A DNA stretch of 64,000 nt from JAXGZG01 sp040771825 (GTDB taxonomy: Bacteria; Bacillota; Sulfobacillia; Fermentithermobacillales; Fermentithermobacillaceae): positions 1 to 64,000 of the forward strand of contig JAXGZG010000002.1 of assembly GCA_040771825.1 (NCBI GenBank), given 5' to 3'. The notes beneath the pieces were generated by a model. That model ran no database searches and was not told where the DNA came from. It saw only the letters and a program-made list of their open reading frames with translations. Position 1 is the stretch's first letter; each line of letters starts with the position of its first letter. This document shows positions 25,422-34,612 of this stretch, one piece after another. Made by a program: the position numbers and the translations under genes.

Positions 25422-27290
25422 CTAACGTTGCTCTGCCCGGTCCGTCGCATCGGACTTGGAAGAAACATAGGCGTTAAAAATCGCCCTGGCCACAGGCGCC
25501 GCCACGGCCGAACCCGAACCGCCCTGGTCTACTACGACTGCAACGGCGATTTCGGGGTCTTCATACGGCCCAAATCCCACAAACCAAGCGTGACTCTTTC
25601 CCAGTGGATTCTCTGCCGTCCCTGTTTTCCCTGCCACTCTAACTGGCAGGTCCCAGAATGCCCAGTAAGCGGTGCCTTTACTTTGGGACGTGACTTCCAT
25701 CATACCTTGTTTAACCGTATCTAGCACGCTTTGGTCTGCATCCAAAGTCCCAACGACTTCTGGAGGGAATTGGGCCACCACGTTGCCAGTGGAGTCAGTA
25801 ATGTGACTCGCCAGCCGCGGCCTCATCCTGACGCCATCGTTGGCTATGGCCTGAGTAGCAGAAGCCATCTGTATTGGGGTATCCAGGTGAAAAACTTGCC
25901 CCATGGCCGCCATCATGTGTTCGGAGTACAGAAATTCAGGTTGCGCCACCCGGCCTTCAGCGTAAGCCGCAGCCTTCCATTTGGTGCTGGGCACGGTGCC
26001 GTAGTATTCACCTAAGAGATCGACTCCGGTCCTTGCTCCGAGACCGAGATCCTCGGCGTACTTGGCTATGGCGTCAACCCCTAGACGCCTTCCCATTTCG
26101 TAGAAGTAGACGTTACACGAGACCGCTAAAGCGTCAACCATGTTCACGTACCCATGCCCCCCCGCCCTGTGGCAGGGCAAGGACGGCACAAGAGGGTGAT
26201 AGCCCGGGTCATAGAAACTTTCTGCGGCTGTAACCTTTCCCTCAGCCAGGGCTGCCACAGCTGTAATAATCTTAAATGTGGACCCCGGGGGATAGAGCCC
26301 TGTGATTGCCAGGTTGGAGAATCGCCATTGCCCGGTTTTTACGTAAGTATTGAGATCCTGTTGGCTTATGCCCGTAACCAGCCTGTTGGCGTCAAAACCC
26401 GGACATGACGCCATGGCCAAGACCCCGCCGGTCTTGACATCTAGAACTACTGCCGCGCCGGTTTTCGCCGAGGTGCTGTCTTCCAAGGCTTTCCCTAGGG
26501 CTTCTTCGGCGGCACGCTGCATCTGTACATCCAGGTTCAGATGCACATCGAAGCCGGATTCGGGCTCTATACCCGGCCCCACATTTCCGGTGGGGCGTCC
26601 AATATTGTCGACTTCTACTTGATAGCCCCCGTTTTTCCCTCTAAGATACTGCTGGTAGAATGCTTCAAGCCCCTGCTGCCCTATGATGTCGCCCATGCTA
26701 TAGCCGGCCCATTTGGTGTCCCCTAACTGCTCGCCTGTTATCTCGCTAACGTATCCTAGGACAGGAGAAGCCAACTCGCCGCCGGGGTAAAAACGGATGG
26801 GTTCCGGTTCGATAAACACGCCCGGAAGGTTAGGAGCGTCTTCCACAATAGCTATATAGCGTTGGGAGTCTATGTCCTTTGCTATAGGTATGGGCTCGAA
26901 GTACCTTCCTGCATACTTCCTGACCTTGTTCTCTATCTCCGATTTGTCCATGCCCAGGATCTCGCCGAGTCGCGGAAGCGCGATCTCTGCCTTCTCTTGG
27001 TCCAGGTACCAGTAGTAGACCGAAAATGACGGACGCGAGGTGACTAGGAGCTCCCCGTCTCTTGCCACAATGTCTCCCCTGGGCGCCGGGATAGGAGTAA
27101 TCCTTATGTAGTTTTCGGTGGATAATCGCCTGTAATCTTCACCTTGCACCACTTGAAGATTGACCAGTTGGCCCGCCAGCACGACGAAGATGAGCCCGAC
27201 AATAACCACAAATGTATCGCGCCTAGATTTGAGCTCGGACTCGGTTAGTTGCTGGCCTCCTGCGGTATCGTCCCTTCGGTACCTACTCAC
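25422..27290 (-). CDS. mrdA: Penicillin-binding protein 2 (elongation transpeptidase)
   Basis: PBP2 cross-links new peptidoglycan during rod elongation with RodA. The 622-residue protein has one N-terminal membrane helix (about residues 27-45), the pedestal domain, and the transpeptidase domain. Its catalytic motifs are intact: PPGSTFK (SxxK), VSCN (SxN) and AGKTGTAE (KTG). It overlaps mreD by four bases and lies in the mreBCD-mrdA-minCDE-rodA block. Confidence 0.95.
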   Translation of the reverse strand: MSRYRRDDTAGGQQLTESELKSRRDTFVVIVGLIFVVLAGQLVNLQVVQGEDYRRLSTENYIRITPIPAPRGDIVARDGELLVTSRPSFSVYYWYLDQEKAEIALPRLGEILGMDKSEIENKVRKYAGRYFEPIPIAKDIDSQRYIAIVEDAPNLPGVFIEPEPIRFYPGGELASPVLGYVSEITGEQLGDTKWAGYSMGDIIGQQGLEAFYQQYLRGKNGGYQVEVDNIGRPTGNVGPGIEPESGFDVHLNLDVQMQRAAEEALGKALEDSTSAKTGAAVVLDVKTGGVLAMASCPGFDANRLVTGISQQDLNTYVKTGQWRFSNLAITGLYPPGSTFKIITAVAALAEGKVTAAESFYDPGYHPLVPSLPCHRAGGHGYVNMVDALAVSCNVYFYEMGRRLGVDAIAKYAEDLGLGARTGVDLLGEYYGTVPSTKWKAAAYAEGRVAQPEFLYSEHMMAAMGQVFHLDTPIQMASATQAIANDGVRMRPRLASHITDSTGNVVAQFPPEVVGTLDADQSVLDTVKQGMMEVTSQSKGTAYWAFWDLPVRVAGKTGTAENPLGKSHAWFVGFGPYEDPEIAVAVVVDQGGSGSAVAAPVARAIFNAYVSSKSDATDRAEQR

Positions 27291-27817
27291 GCCAACATCC
27301 CCCTGCCCCGGGAGTCCTCTGGGAGGAAAAATCGCGCTCCAAGCCGTGAGATACCATTGAGCGCCCAGTTAATGGGAAGCACTAGGGCCAAAGACCACAA
27401 GACCGTGTTGACCAGGACGCCTCGGAAGAACGAAGGGCTGAGCGGAAAACCCAGAGAACGGATCACGCCAAATGCGGCGATATCGCCCACCACAGAGGCC
27501 ACAACCGACAATGTGAGCCTAGAAGCCGGCGCATCAGGGTTCACGGCCCTAGCCCCCAAAGATACCGCGCCCGCCGCCAAAGCCAAAGATATGGCCCTTA
27601 CTCCACGGATCCGCCAGGCTATTAGATCCTCCAAGAGGCCTGCCAAGAACCCGGCAGGAAGAGCGTTCCAAACATCGCAAGTCAGCCCAATACATACTGC
27701 CAGCACTATGAGAAGGTCGGGCCTCTGCCCGCTGGGGAAGATTACGAACTCCATAACCTTAAGCAAGGGAACCAAAAACAGGGCAGGTATCACAGTTAGG
27801 ATTTCTCGCCTAGTCAT
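27287..27817 (-). CDS. mreD: Rod-shape protein MreD
   Basis: MreD is a small integral membrane protein of the elongation complex. The 176-residue sequence has about five hydrophobic segments (for example LLIVLAVCIGL and ALAAGAVSLGA) and the family's GFLAGLLEDLI region. MreD is poorly conserved in sequence, and the call rests on size, membrane profile and its place between mreC and mrdA. It overlaps both neighbours by four bases. Confidence 0.92.
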   Translation of the reverse strand: MTRREILTVIPALFLVPLLKVMEFVIFPSGQRPDLLIVLAVCIGLTCDVWNALPAGFLAGLLEDLIAWRIRGVRAISLALAAGAVSLGARAVNPDAPASRLTLSVVASVVGDIAAFGVIRSLGFPLSPSFFRGVLVNTVLWSLALVLPINWALNGISRLGARFFLPEDSRGRGMLA

Positions 27818-28626
27818 TGTTTCATCACCAAGACTTCCTCTAGATGCTCCATGTCGGAAGCGGGCTTGACTAGAGCCTCTCTGATCAGCCCTGGCTTAGG
27901 AACATACACTGACACAACTTCACCTATGAGAATCCCCTCTTGGAACTTGCTGCCGACACCGGAGGTAAGCACTCTGTCTCCGGGTCTTACATCGGCATCT
28001 TTGGAAAACAACCGCAGAACAAGATTCTTGGGATCGCCGGTCCCCAAAATCACGCCGCAATCCCTAGTACGCTCCGAGATCGCTCCAACTCCGCTTTCAG
28101 GGTCGGTGATGAGGAGCACCGTCGAGGACTGACGGTCCACAGACAAGATGCGGCCCACTAACCCGCTGCTAGATACTACAACCGAGTCAGCTTTGGCTCC
28201 GTCGTCCTGTCCTAGGGAGATAGCTAGCGTAGAAAACCATTTGACAGGGTTTCGCCCAATAATCTCGGCCACCATATACTCGGCGGGCGCGTTTTCCGCA
28301 AATTCAAGCAGATCACGTAAGCGGGCATTTTCCTGGCGCAGATCAGCCACTAGGGCACGAAGGTATTCCAGCGTCTCCATCTGCCGGGACAAACGCCGGT
28401 TCTCCTCCATTAGAACCTCCTTAGAGGCGGTCATGGCGGTCCATTCCTCATATGTTGCCCGGATACTGGCAAAGCTTTGGTACAGAGGCTTGGCCCATTT
28501 CAAGAAGAGCGAACTCCACCAAGAGTCCCCGCCTACCGTTTTGCCGGTGATGTTCAGTACAGAAACAGAGGCGGCCACAAGTATCACCAGAGTGATTGCC
28601 TTCCTATAGGGTAGCTGCCGCCTCAC
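27814..28626 (-). CDS. mreC: Rod-shape protein MreC
   Basis: MreC links the MreB filament to the periplasmic wall enzymes and activates PBP2-RodA. The 270-residue protein has one N-terminal membrane helix (about residues 9-26), a coiled coil (about 60-105, SKEVLMEENRRLSRQMETLE) and the two beta-barrel domains (VVVSSSGLVGRILSVD, DRVLTSGVGSKFQEGILIGEV). It overlaps mreD by four bases and follows mreB by 25. Confidence 0.95.
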   Translation of the reverse strand: MRRQLPYRKAITLVILVAASVSVLNITGKTVGGDSWWSSLFLKWAKPLYQSFASIRATYEEWTAMTASKEVLMEENRRLSRQMETLEYLRALVADLRQENARLRDLLEFAENAPAEYMVAEIIGRNPVKWFSTLAISLGQDDGAKADSVVVSSSGLVGRILSVDRQSSTVLLITDPESGVGAISERTRDCGVILGTGDPKNLVLRLFSKDADVRPGDRVLTSGVGSKFQEGILIGEVVSVYVPKPGLIREALVKPASDMEHLEEVLVMKQ

Positions 28627-28651
28627 ATTATCCCATCCTTAGCACAGAGTC

Positions 28652-29695
28652 TTATTGCCTGGCTCTCCTGGAGGAAGCCAACACTTTCCTCAGCATGACC
28701 GGGTCTTCAAGCATACACCCTGTGCCCTTAGCCACCGCGCTCATGGGCTCGTCCACTATGTGTACAGGCATTCCTGTTTCCAGAGAGATGAGTCTGTCTA
28801 AGCCCTTAAGACAAGAACCTCCGCCAGTCATGACTATGCCCCGATCCATGATGTCCGCCGCGAGCTCAGGAGGCGTGCGCTCCAGAGTCCCTTTTATGGC
28901 GTCGATGATGGCGCCAACCGGTTCCGACAAAGCTTTTCGGATCTCGCGGGAGTCAATGGTTATGGTCCTAGGGAGGCCCGTAACTAGGTCACGCCCTCTT
29001 ATCTCGGTGCTCTGCTCCTCATCAAGTTCAAAAGCCGAGCCTATGACTACCTTAACTTCCTCGGCCGTGCGTTCGCCTACAAGAAGGTTGTAGGCTCTCT
29101 TGACGTAGTTCACTACGGCATCGTCAAGCTCATCTCCGCCCACTCTGATGGATCTAGAAGTCACAATGCCCTCTAGGGAGATGACCGCAACCTCGCACGT
29201 TCCACCGCCGATATCCACAACCATGTTGCCTGTGGGTTCGTCAACGGGCAACCCGGCTCCCACAGCAGCGGCCATGGGCTCAGGAACCGTCTCGGCGTCT
29301 CTCGCCCCGGCGGATTCAGCGGCATCAATGACCGCCCTTCTCTCAACTTCGGTGCAGCCTGACGGCACCGCCACCAGAACGAAAGGTTTGAGGATACGGC
29401 GCTTGTAGGCTTTCCTGATGAAATATCTCATCATAGCCTGAGTAATATCAAAATCCGCAATGACCCCATCTTTCATGGGCCTGACAGCGATGATGTTGCC
29501 GGGAGTCCGACCGATCATGCGCTTGGCTTCGGTGCCCACCGCCAAGACTTCTTTTGAATCGGCGTTGATGGCTACCACAGAGGGTTCCATCAGGACAACA
29601 CCCTTCCCCCTGACATGAACCAGCGTGTTTGCTGTCCCCAGGTCTATGCCAATATCCTTGCTGAGGTAGTTATAGAGCCACTGCACCGTACCCAC
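28652..29695 (-). CDS. mreB: Rod-shape actin-like protein MreB
   Basis: MreB forms short membrane-bound filaments that guide cell-wall elongation. The 347-residue protein has the actin-fold nucleotide motifs DIGIDLGTANTLV (phosphate 1), NMVVDIGGGTCEVAVISL (phosphate 2) and MTGGGSCLKGLD (adenosine). Length and motifs are standard. It lies 29 bases below radC. Confidence 0.97.
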   Translation of the reverse strand: MGTVQWLYNYLSKDIGIDLGTANTLVHVRGKGVVLMEPSVVAINADSKEVLAVGTEAKRMIGRTPGNIIAVRPMKDGVIADFDITQAMMRYFIRKAYKRRILKPFVLVAVPSGCTEVERRAVIDAAESAGARDAETVPEPMAAAVGAGLPVDEPTGNMVVDIGGGTCEVAVISLEGIVTSRSIRVGGDELDDAVVNYVKRAYNLLVGERTAEEVKVVIGSAFELDEEQSTEIRGRDLVTGLPRTITIDSREIRKALSEPVGAIIDAIKGTLERTPPELAADIMDRGIVMTGGGSCLKGLDRLISLETGMPVHIVDEPMSAVAKGTGCMLEDPVMLRKVLASSRRARQ

Positions 29696-29724
29696 TCTCC
29701 TTTTTGCTGCCTAAATCGCGACTT

Positions 29725-30426
29725 TCAAAACCAACTGGGAGACGACTCTCTGATACTGACATATGACCTTGCGGCCACGACAACGTGATCCAGAACGTGG
29801 ATACCCAGAAGCCTTCCGGCCTCTGCCAACCTTCTCGTGACATCCATATCGTCATCGCTAGGGCTCGGGTCGCCGCTGGGATGGTTGTGCACCAAGATAA
29901 TTGCTTTAGCGCTCTTCTTTATGCAGTTCCTGAATATTTCCCTGGGATGCACTATGGAAGCATCCAGACTCCCAACGGAAATCAATTCGATGCCGGTAAT
30001 CTGGTGCCTGGCGTTGAGAGTTAGTATCCAGAAGTGCTCCCGGTCTAACCCTTCTGCGTGAGAGCGCACATAATCGTAGACTTCTTTGCCCCGCCTCACC
30101 GTAACCGGTTTTCCTGCTTGCTCTTGGGGGTGCCAAAGCCTTCTGGCAATCTCAGCGGCAGCCCTTAAGCGCGCCACCTTAGCAGGGCCGATTCCAGAAA
30201 CCACCCGGATCTCCTCATCACAAGCACCGGTCAAAAACCCAAGACTCGTCCCATACATACTTTGGCTGAGCGACACTATCCTGCGTGCCAGTTGGAGCGC
30301 GGATTCGCCTGAGCGCCCGGTGCCCACCAGTATGGCAACCACTTCCGCGTCAGACAGCGCTCTTGGCCCAAGACGGGCCATTCTCTCTCTGGGCCTGTCC
30401 TCTGGCGGCCAGTCCCTGATCGTCAA
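29725..30426 (-). CDS. radC: RadC/YeeS-family JAB-domain protein
   Basis: The 233-residue protein has helix-hairpin-helix motifs (VVSGIGPAKVARLRAA) and a C-terminal JAB/MPN domain with the metal site HNHPSGDPSPSDDD. RadC proteins were named for DNA repair, but their biochemical role is still unclear. The usual neighbours maf and mreB are present. The assigned start is a TTG at 30426. The only good Shine-Dalgarno (AGGAGG, 30450-30455) sits eight bases before an in-frame ATA at 30439-30441, which gives five extra residues. The real start may therefore be a non-standard codon. Confidence 0.93.
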   Translation of the reverse strand: MTIRDWPPEDRPRERMARLGPRALSDAEVVAILVGTGRSGESALQLARRIVSLSQSMYGTSLGFLTGACDEEIRVVSGIGPAKVARLRAAAEIARRLWHPQEQAGKPVTVRRGKEVYDYVRSHAEGLDREHFWILTLNARHQITGIELISVGSLDASIVHPREIFRNCIKKSAKAIILVHNHPSGDPSPSDDDMDVTRRLAEAGRLLGIHVLDHVVVAARSYVSIRESSPSWF

Positions 30427-30438
30427 CCGTTCTGAAGA

Positions 30439-30455
30439 TATGATTGACTCCTCCT
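30439..30455 (-). promoter_or_regulatory. Shine-Dalgarno placed for an ATA start of radC
   Basis: AGGAGG at 30450-30455 is eight bases above an in-frame ATA (30439-30441). The nearest standard start, TTG at 30426, is more than 20 bases from the site, too far for normal use. Confidence 0.5.
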
Positions 30456-30507
30456 TCTAGGGGCGCCCTTCGCAGCAATCGCACCCATAGATCGGAATAC
30501 GCCAACA

Positions 30508-31089
30508 TCAGAAGTCACCGGGTTTGACCCCCGCATCCCTAAAGAGGCCATACACTTTGGGAAGCGGAAGACCGATGACGCTGGAATAATCTCCTTCTAT
30601 CCGCCGGATAAAGAAAGCGCCTATGCCCTGCAAGGCGTAGGCTCCAGCCTTGCCCATGGGCTCTTTGGTGGAGACATACCACGCCACTTCTTCATCGTCC
30701 ATAGATCTGAAGGTAACCTCAGTACAATCCCAATCGGCGGCTATCTTCTTGGTCTTGGGATCGTACAGCGCTACGCCTGTGTATACCTGATGAGTCTTCC
30801 CTGAGAGGCGCCTTAACATCTCCTCGGCTTCTTCTGCATCTCCCGGTTTTCCCAGGACGTCGCCGCAGATGCTAACCACGGTGTCAGCACCTAAGACATA
30901 GTCCCCTGGATACTCCAAAGAGACAGCGCCAACCTTTCGCCGAGAAAGAGCCACCACTAGAGCGGCAGGGTCTCGCCTATCACTGTCATAGGTTTCGTCC
31001 ACGCTGGACGGAGCGATTTCGGGAACTACGCCCACCGCCCTAAGAAGATCCCTGCGCCTCTCCGATTCAGAAGCCAAGATAAGCCTCAA
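30508..31089 (-). CDS. maf: Maf-family nucleotide pyrophosphatase
   Basis: Maf proteins hydrolyse non-canonical or canonical nucleoside triphosphates to monophosphates. They have been tied to septum formation and to clearing modified nucleotides. The 193-residue protein has the N-terminal loop LILASESERRRDLL, the VLGADTVVSI motif with the catalytic Asp, and GKTHQVYTGVAL. The start is a TTG with GTGAGG just upstream. It sits upstream of radC, as in most Firmicutes. Confidence 0.94.
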   Translation of the reverse strand: MRLILASESERRRDLLRAVGVVPEIAPSSVDETYDSDRRDPAALVVALSRRKVGAVSLEYPGDYVLGADTVVSICGDVLGKPGDAEEAEEMLRRLSGKTHQVYTGVALYDPKTKKIAADWDCTEVTFRSMDDEEVAWYVSTKEPMGKAGAYALQGIGAFFIRRIEGDYSSVIGLPLPKVYGLFRDAGVKPGDF

Positions 31090-31096
31090 AAACGCC

Positions 31097-31342
31097 TCAC
31101 CGTCCGAGAATGAGGATCAAAAGCAAAACCACGATTGCACCCGCCAGGTTCAGGTGTAGGGTAAACCCCAAGGAAAACGTTACTACGTTAAGGTCCAGCA
31201 CAAACGGTGGCTGAACCCCTACCGTAAAACCTTGAGACAGAATAGGGGCTACTCCTGATAACACTTCGCCCACAACGCTCCCTACTATGGCCCCTGCAGT
31301 TAGAGCGATGATCAGTAACCAAGTTCGGGTTTGCCTTCTCAT
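31097..31342 (-). CDS. DUF4321-type small membrane protein
   Basis: This is an 81-residue protein with two hydrophobic segments, one near the N-terminus (WLLIIALTAGAIVGSVVGEV) and one at the C-terminus (GAIVVLLLILILG), with a short loop between. It resembles DUF4321 proteins found beside maf in clostridia. The start at 31342 (MRRQTRTW) has GGAGG seven bases upstream. The function is unknown. Confidence 0.72.
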   Translation of the reverse strand: MRRQTRTWLLIIALTAGAIVGSVVGEVLSGVAPILSQGFTVGVQPPFVLDLNVVTFSLGFTLHLNLAGAIVVLLLILILGR

Positions 31343-31423
31343 AGGACGTCCTCCCAAATTATACCAATATATGTTCTCGCTATCCACCGGTTTCTATGCG
31401 TACAAAGCGTCCTAACTGCAATA

Positions 31424-32461
31424 TTATTTGAACTCGAATTTATCCACAAGACCCTGCAAGACCATATTTCCGTCCTCCATGGCATATATCGCTCCCGCAC
31501 CCTCAAACTTCGACACCAGTTGGGCGCCTGCCTCGGGGCCCAAAATAAAGAGAGATGTTGACATTCCGTCTGCATCGGTTGACGAAGGAAGGAACACGGC
31601 AGTTCCACGGATTCCCTTAACCGGATACCCTGTTTTGGGGTCGATGACATGGTGGTAGCGAACCCCGTTCTCCACGAAGAACCTTTGGTAGTCGCCTGAC
31701 CCAACAATAGCCATGTCTTTGGCGGGGATAATCCCAAGGAACTCCTCAGGTTCTCTAGGATCGGTCACAGCAACTCTCCAGGGGCTCCCGTCAGGTTTCA
31801 GACCTTTGGCATACACGTTGCCACCGGCGTTTATGAGAAATGAAGACACGCCCATGCCGCCCATGACCTCGACCATCTTGTCGACGGCGTAACCTTTGGC
31901 AATGCCTCCAAGGTCTATGGCCATTCCTCTCTCGGCTATGTATATCGTGCTATCATCGGGGTTGACCTGTACCTTGGTGTAGTCCACCAAATGGAGCGCC
32001 TGCCTTATCTCCTGAGGACCGGGTACCCTCTTGGTTTCTTGCCCGAAACCCCACAAGGACATGACGGGCAAGATGGTGGGGTCGAAGGCACCGCCTGTAA
32101 TGTTTGCAAAGTAAAGTGCCCTCTCTACCACGTATAGTGTGTCAGGAGAAACCTCAACCGGTTTTTGCCCCGCGTCCCTATTAACGGCAAATACCTCAGA
32201 TGCGGGGTTAAAGGCGCTCAGAAGGGCATCAAGCCTCCTCATTTCCTGGATTGCCGCATCAATGGCCGAGGCTGCATTACGGCCATAGGCCTTGATGGAG
32301 ACGTCGGTATCCATGATGCCGTATGCCACTTTCTCAACAGGGCGACGACCTGACAGAATTGTGTACCCTAGGATAGACAGGGCCGCAAGCCCCAGTAGGA
32401 CGATGCCCAAAAACGGTGTGCCCCGGCCTCTTTTACGAGCGTCTAGGCTAGAGCCTCTCAC
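31424..32461 (-). CDS. apbE: FAD:protein FMN transferase (ApbE), membrane-anchored
   Basis: ApbE takes FMN from FAD and attaches it to a Thr in target proteins such as RnfD, RnfG or NqrB/C. The 345-residue protein has one N-terminal membrane segment (FLGIVLLGLAALSILGYTI), which fits an enzyme acting outside the membrane. Family motifs follow: LSAFNPASEVFAVN, GAFDPTILPVM, AIDLGGIAKGYAVDK and INAGGNVYAKG, then HHVIDPKTGYPV. The start is a GTG seven bases below GGGAGG. It lies directly after rnfB with a hairpin between, so its likely target is RnfD. The usual second target, RnfG, is not encoded in the operon. Confidence 0.94.
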   Translation of the reverse strand: MRGSSLDARKRGRGTPFLGIVLLGLAALSILGYTILSGRRPVEKVAYGIMDTDVSIKAYGRNAASAIDAAIQEMRRLDALLSAFNPASEVFAVNRDAGQKPVEVSPDTLYVVERALYFANITGGAFDPTILPVMSLWGFGQETKRVPGPQEIRQALHLVDYTKVQVNPDDSTIYIAERGMAIDLGGIAKGYAVDKMVEVMGGMGVSSFLINAGGNVYAKGLKPDGSPWRVAVTDPREPEEFLGIIPAKDMAIVGSGDYQRFFVENGVRYHHVIDPKTGYPVKGIRGTAVFLPSSTDADGMSTSLFILGPEAGAQLVSKFEGAGAIYAMEDGNMVLQGLVDKFEFK

Positions 32462-32489
32462 TTCGCCACCTCCCAGAAGAATAAGCATA

Positions 32490-32517
32490 TCCGCCGGAGC
32501 AAGACGCATCCGGCGGA
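32490..32517 (-). promoter_or_regulatory. Hairpin between rnfB and apbE
   Basis: A perfect 9-bp stem TCCGCCGGA/TCCGGCGGA with a 10-base loop lies in the 87-base gap. On the minus strand a mixed T-rich stretch follows. It could lower apbE expression relative to rnf or act as an RNA processing or stability element. Confidence 0.5.
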
Positions 32518-32548
32518 CTTAGTTTCGTGCTCCAGATCCAGACTCCTC

Positions 32549-33346
32549 CTACGAAGCTGCGTCAACCTTTCTCTTTGTCCACGATATGACTTTAACCGGG
32601 CATTTCGCAAAGCAGATGCCACAGTTCTTGCAGGCCGAATAATCGATCTTGGCCAAAGTGCCCCTATCCATAAATCTGCACTTCTCCGGGCAAGATCTGA
32701 CGCAAATAGCGCACCCGATGCACCCGGCCTTGCAGTGCTTCCGCACGGTCGGCCCTCTGTCGTAAGAGTGGCAACGCATGTCCACCTCTTGACTGGAGGG
32801 GGCAACGCCTATTACACCCCGGGGGCACGCCTTGACACACACACCGCACCCGGTGCATTTCGCCTCATCAACCACGGGCAATCCGTTGTCACCCATGCTC
32901 ATAGCCCCGAAAGGACACGCCCTCACGCAAGACCCCAGGCCAAGGCATCCGTAGGTGCAATACTTGTTGCCGCCCAACATGTTCAAGGCCTCGCAGTCTC
33001 TTATCCCTTTGTACTCTGCCACTTCTTCTGAAGCTCCCTGGCAATGGACGACTGCCACCTTAGGCTCTAGAGCTTCGGCGCTTGTGCCCAAAATCTCCGA
33101 TATCCTCTCGGCTACTGCATTTCCCCCAACGACGCAAGCGTTTACCGGAGCCTTACCTTCGCAAATAGCGACCGCAAGGCCGTAACAGCCCGGAAATCCG
33201 CACGCTCCACAGTTGGCCCCGGGCAAGCACGCCGCAACTTCACCTATTCTTGGGTCTTCTTGGACTCTAAACTTGTTGGCGGCTAGGGCCAACAGCACGC
33301 CGATTACAAGTCCCGATGCGCCAAGAAACACAGTGGCTTGGACCAT
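32549..33346 (-). CDS. rnfB: Rnf complex iron-sulfur subunit RnfB
   Basis: RnfB receives electrons from ferredoxin and passes them into the membrane part of the Rnf complex. The 265-residue protein has an N-terminal membrane helix, the [4Fe-4S] motif CLPGANCGACGFPGC, and then ferredoxin-type clusters: CLGLGSCVRACP, CTGCGVCVKACP, CIGCAICVRSCP and CKNCGICFAKCP. Some clostridial RnfB proteins also have several extra clusters. It is the last rnf gene, 17 bases below rnfA. Confidence 0.96.
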   Translation of the reverse strand: MVQATVFLGASGLVIGVLLALAANKFRVQEDPRIGEVAACLPGANCGACGFPGCYGLAVAICEGKAPVNACVVGGNAVAERISEILGTSAEALEPKVAVVHCQGASEEVAEYKGIRDCEALNMLGGNKYCTYGCLGLGSCVRACPFGAMSMGDNGLPVVDEAKCTGCGVCVKACPRGVIGVAPSSQEVDMRCHSYDRGPTVRKHCKAGCIGCAICVRSCPEKCRFMDRGTLAKIDYSACKNCGICFAKCPVKVISWTKRKVDAAS

Positions 33347-33363
33347 GTAAGTTCACCTCTAGT

Positions 33364-33951
33364 CTACTTGAACAGGCTCTTGAACAAGCCCTGGAAACCC
33401 AGGAATGCCAAGGACATGAGACACGTGGACACTAGCGCCAAGGGGAAACCCTTAAGTGCACTAGGTATTTCCATGTACTTCCATCTTTCCCGGATCCCCG
33501 CGAATATAAGAATAGCCAAGCTCCAACCTAAGGCACCTGCCAAACCATTGAAAGCGCTCATGAGTACCCCGTAGGTCTCGCCCGCGTTAATCAGGGCGAC
33601 ACCTAGCACCGCGCAGTTTGTGGTGATAAGGGGCAAGTAGATACCCAAAGCTCTGTACAAAGACGGGGCGACCTTCTTGAGGAAGATCTCCACCAACTGC
33701 ACGAAACCCGCTATCACCAGAATGTATGCGATGGTCCTCATGTACTGGAGCCCAAGAGGCACCAATATGAAATTCTCAAAAGCGGAAGCCACTGCCGAAG
33801 CGAAGGTCATGACGAACACGACGGCGCCTGACATGCCCACGGCCGTCTCCATCTGCTCCGACAAACCCACGAACGGACAGAGCCCGAGATACTGCATGAA
33901 CACGAAGTTGGAGATGAGTATGCCCCCCAACAATATAGAAACCAGTCCCAC
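33364..33951 (-). CDS. rnfA: Rnf complex membrane subunit RnfA
   Basis: RnfA is a six-helix membrane subunit, homologous to NqrE, that with RnfE holds an iron centre across the membrane. The roughly 195-residue protein begins with LLGGILISNFVFMQYLGLCP, and ITTNCAVLGVAL in the middle carries the conserved Cys. The GTG at 33951, six bases below GGAGGG, is the preferred start; an ATG two codons earlier lies too near the site. Confidence 0.96.
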   Translation of the reverse strand: MGLVSILLGGILISNFVFMQYLGLCPFVGLSEQMETAVGMSGAVVFVMTFASAVASAFENFILVPLGLQYMRTIAYILVIAGFVQLVEIFLKKVAPSLYRALGIYLPLITTNCAVLGVALINAGETYGVLMSAFNGLAGALGWSLAILIFAGIRERWKYMEIPSALKGFPLALVSTCLMSLAFLGFQGLFKSLFK

Positions 33952-33975
33952 GGTCATCCCTCCATTCTAAGTAAA

Positions 33976-34605
33976 CTACGCTGCGCGCTTCCTGGCTTCA
34001 GAGCGCTGGATAACAATATTAAGGACAGCCATAAGCAATCCCAAAGTCATGAACCCACCTGGAGGGGTCAGCATTACAACCAACGGCTCGAACAAAGGAA
34101 GGCTGGGAAATACAGCTGAACCCAGAGTTATCTGCCCTGTACCAAGAAACTCCCTGATAGCGCTTATCACCATAAGGTTCACGGTGAACCCAAGCCCGAT
34201 CCCAAGCCCATCCAGTAACGATCTGGGAACGGACTCCTTGTAGGCAAACGCTTCAGCCCTTGCGATAATGATGCAATTCACTACGATAAGGGGCACGAAG
34301 ATGCCCAGAATCTCATACATCGCAGGCAGATATGCCCTCATCACAAGCTCGACGATTACTACAGGGGTCGCTATGAGTATGACGAAAATCGGAATCCGAA
34401 TCTCGTCAGGGATCACCTTCCTCAGAAGCGACACGAATACATTGGAGAACGCCAGTACAAAGGTAACCGCGACACCCATCCAGAACCCGTTGGCCACCGA
34501 CGTGGTCACAGCCAGAGTGGGACACATTCCTATAACCAACCTAAACGTCGGATTGGCTTCCACGAATCCTTTAGCAAACTCGCTCACTAGAGACCTCTTT
34601 TTCAC
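33976..34605 (-). CDS. rnfE: Rnf complex membrane subunit RnfE
   Basis: RnfE is the six-helix partner of RnfA, homologous to NqrD. Conserved stretches are FRLVIGMCPTLAVTTSV and VPLIVVNCIIIARAEAFA, each with its Cys. The start at 34605 is a GTG with GGAGGTGA seven bases upstream, and that site overlaps the rnfD stop. In the usual order rnfCDGEAB, rnfG would lie between rnfD and rnfE. Here the two genes are only 7 bases apart, leaving no room for it. Confidence 0.96.
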   Translation of the reverse strand: MKKRSLVSEFAKGFVEANPTFRLVIGMCPTLAVTTSVANGFWMGVAVTFVLAFSNVFVSLLRKVIPDEIRIPIFVILIATPVVIVELVMRAYLPAMYEILGIFVPLIVVNCIIIARAEAFAYKESVPRSLLDGLGIGLGFTVNLMVISAIREFLGTGQITLGSAVFPSLPLFEPLVVMLTPPGGFMTLGLLMAVLNIVIQRSEARKRAA

Positions 34606-34612
34606 TCTGAGC

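Noticed and set aside
34606..34612. Hidden rnfG between rnfD and rnfE
   Set aside because: Only seven bases separate the genes, and no other frame in the region encodes an FMN-binding domain.
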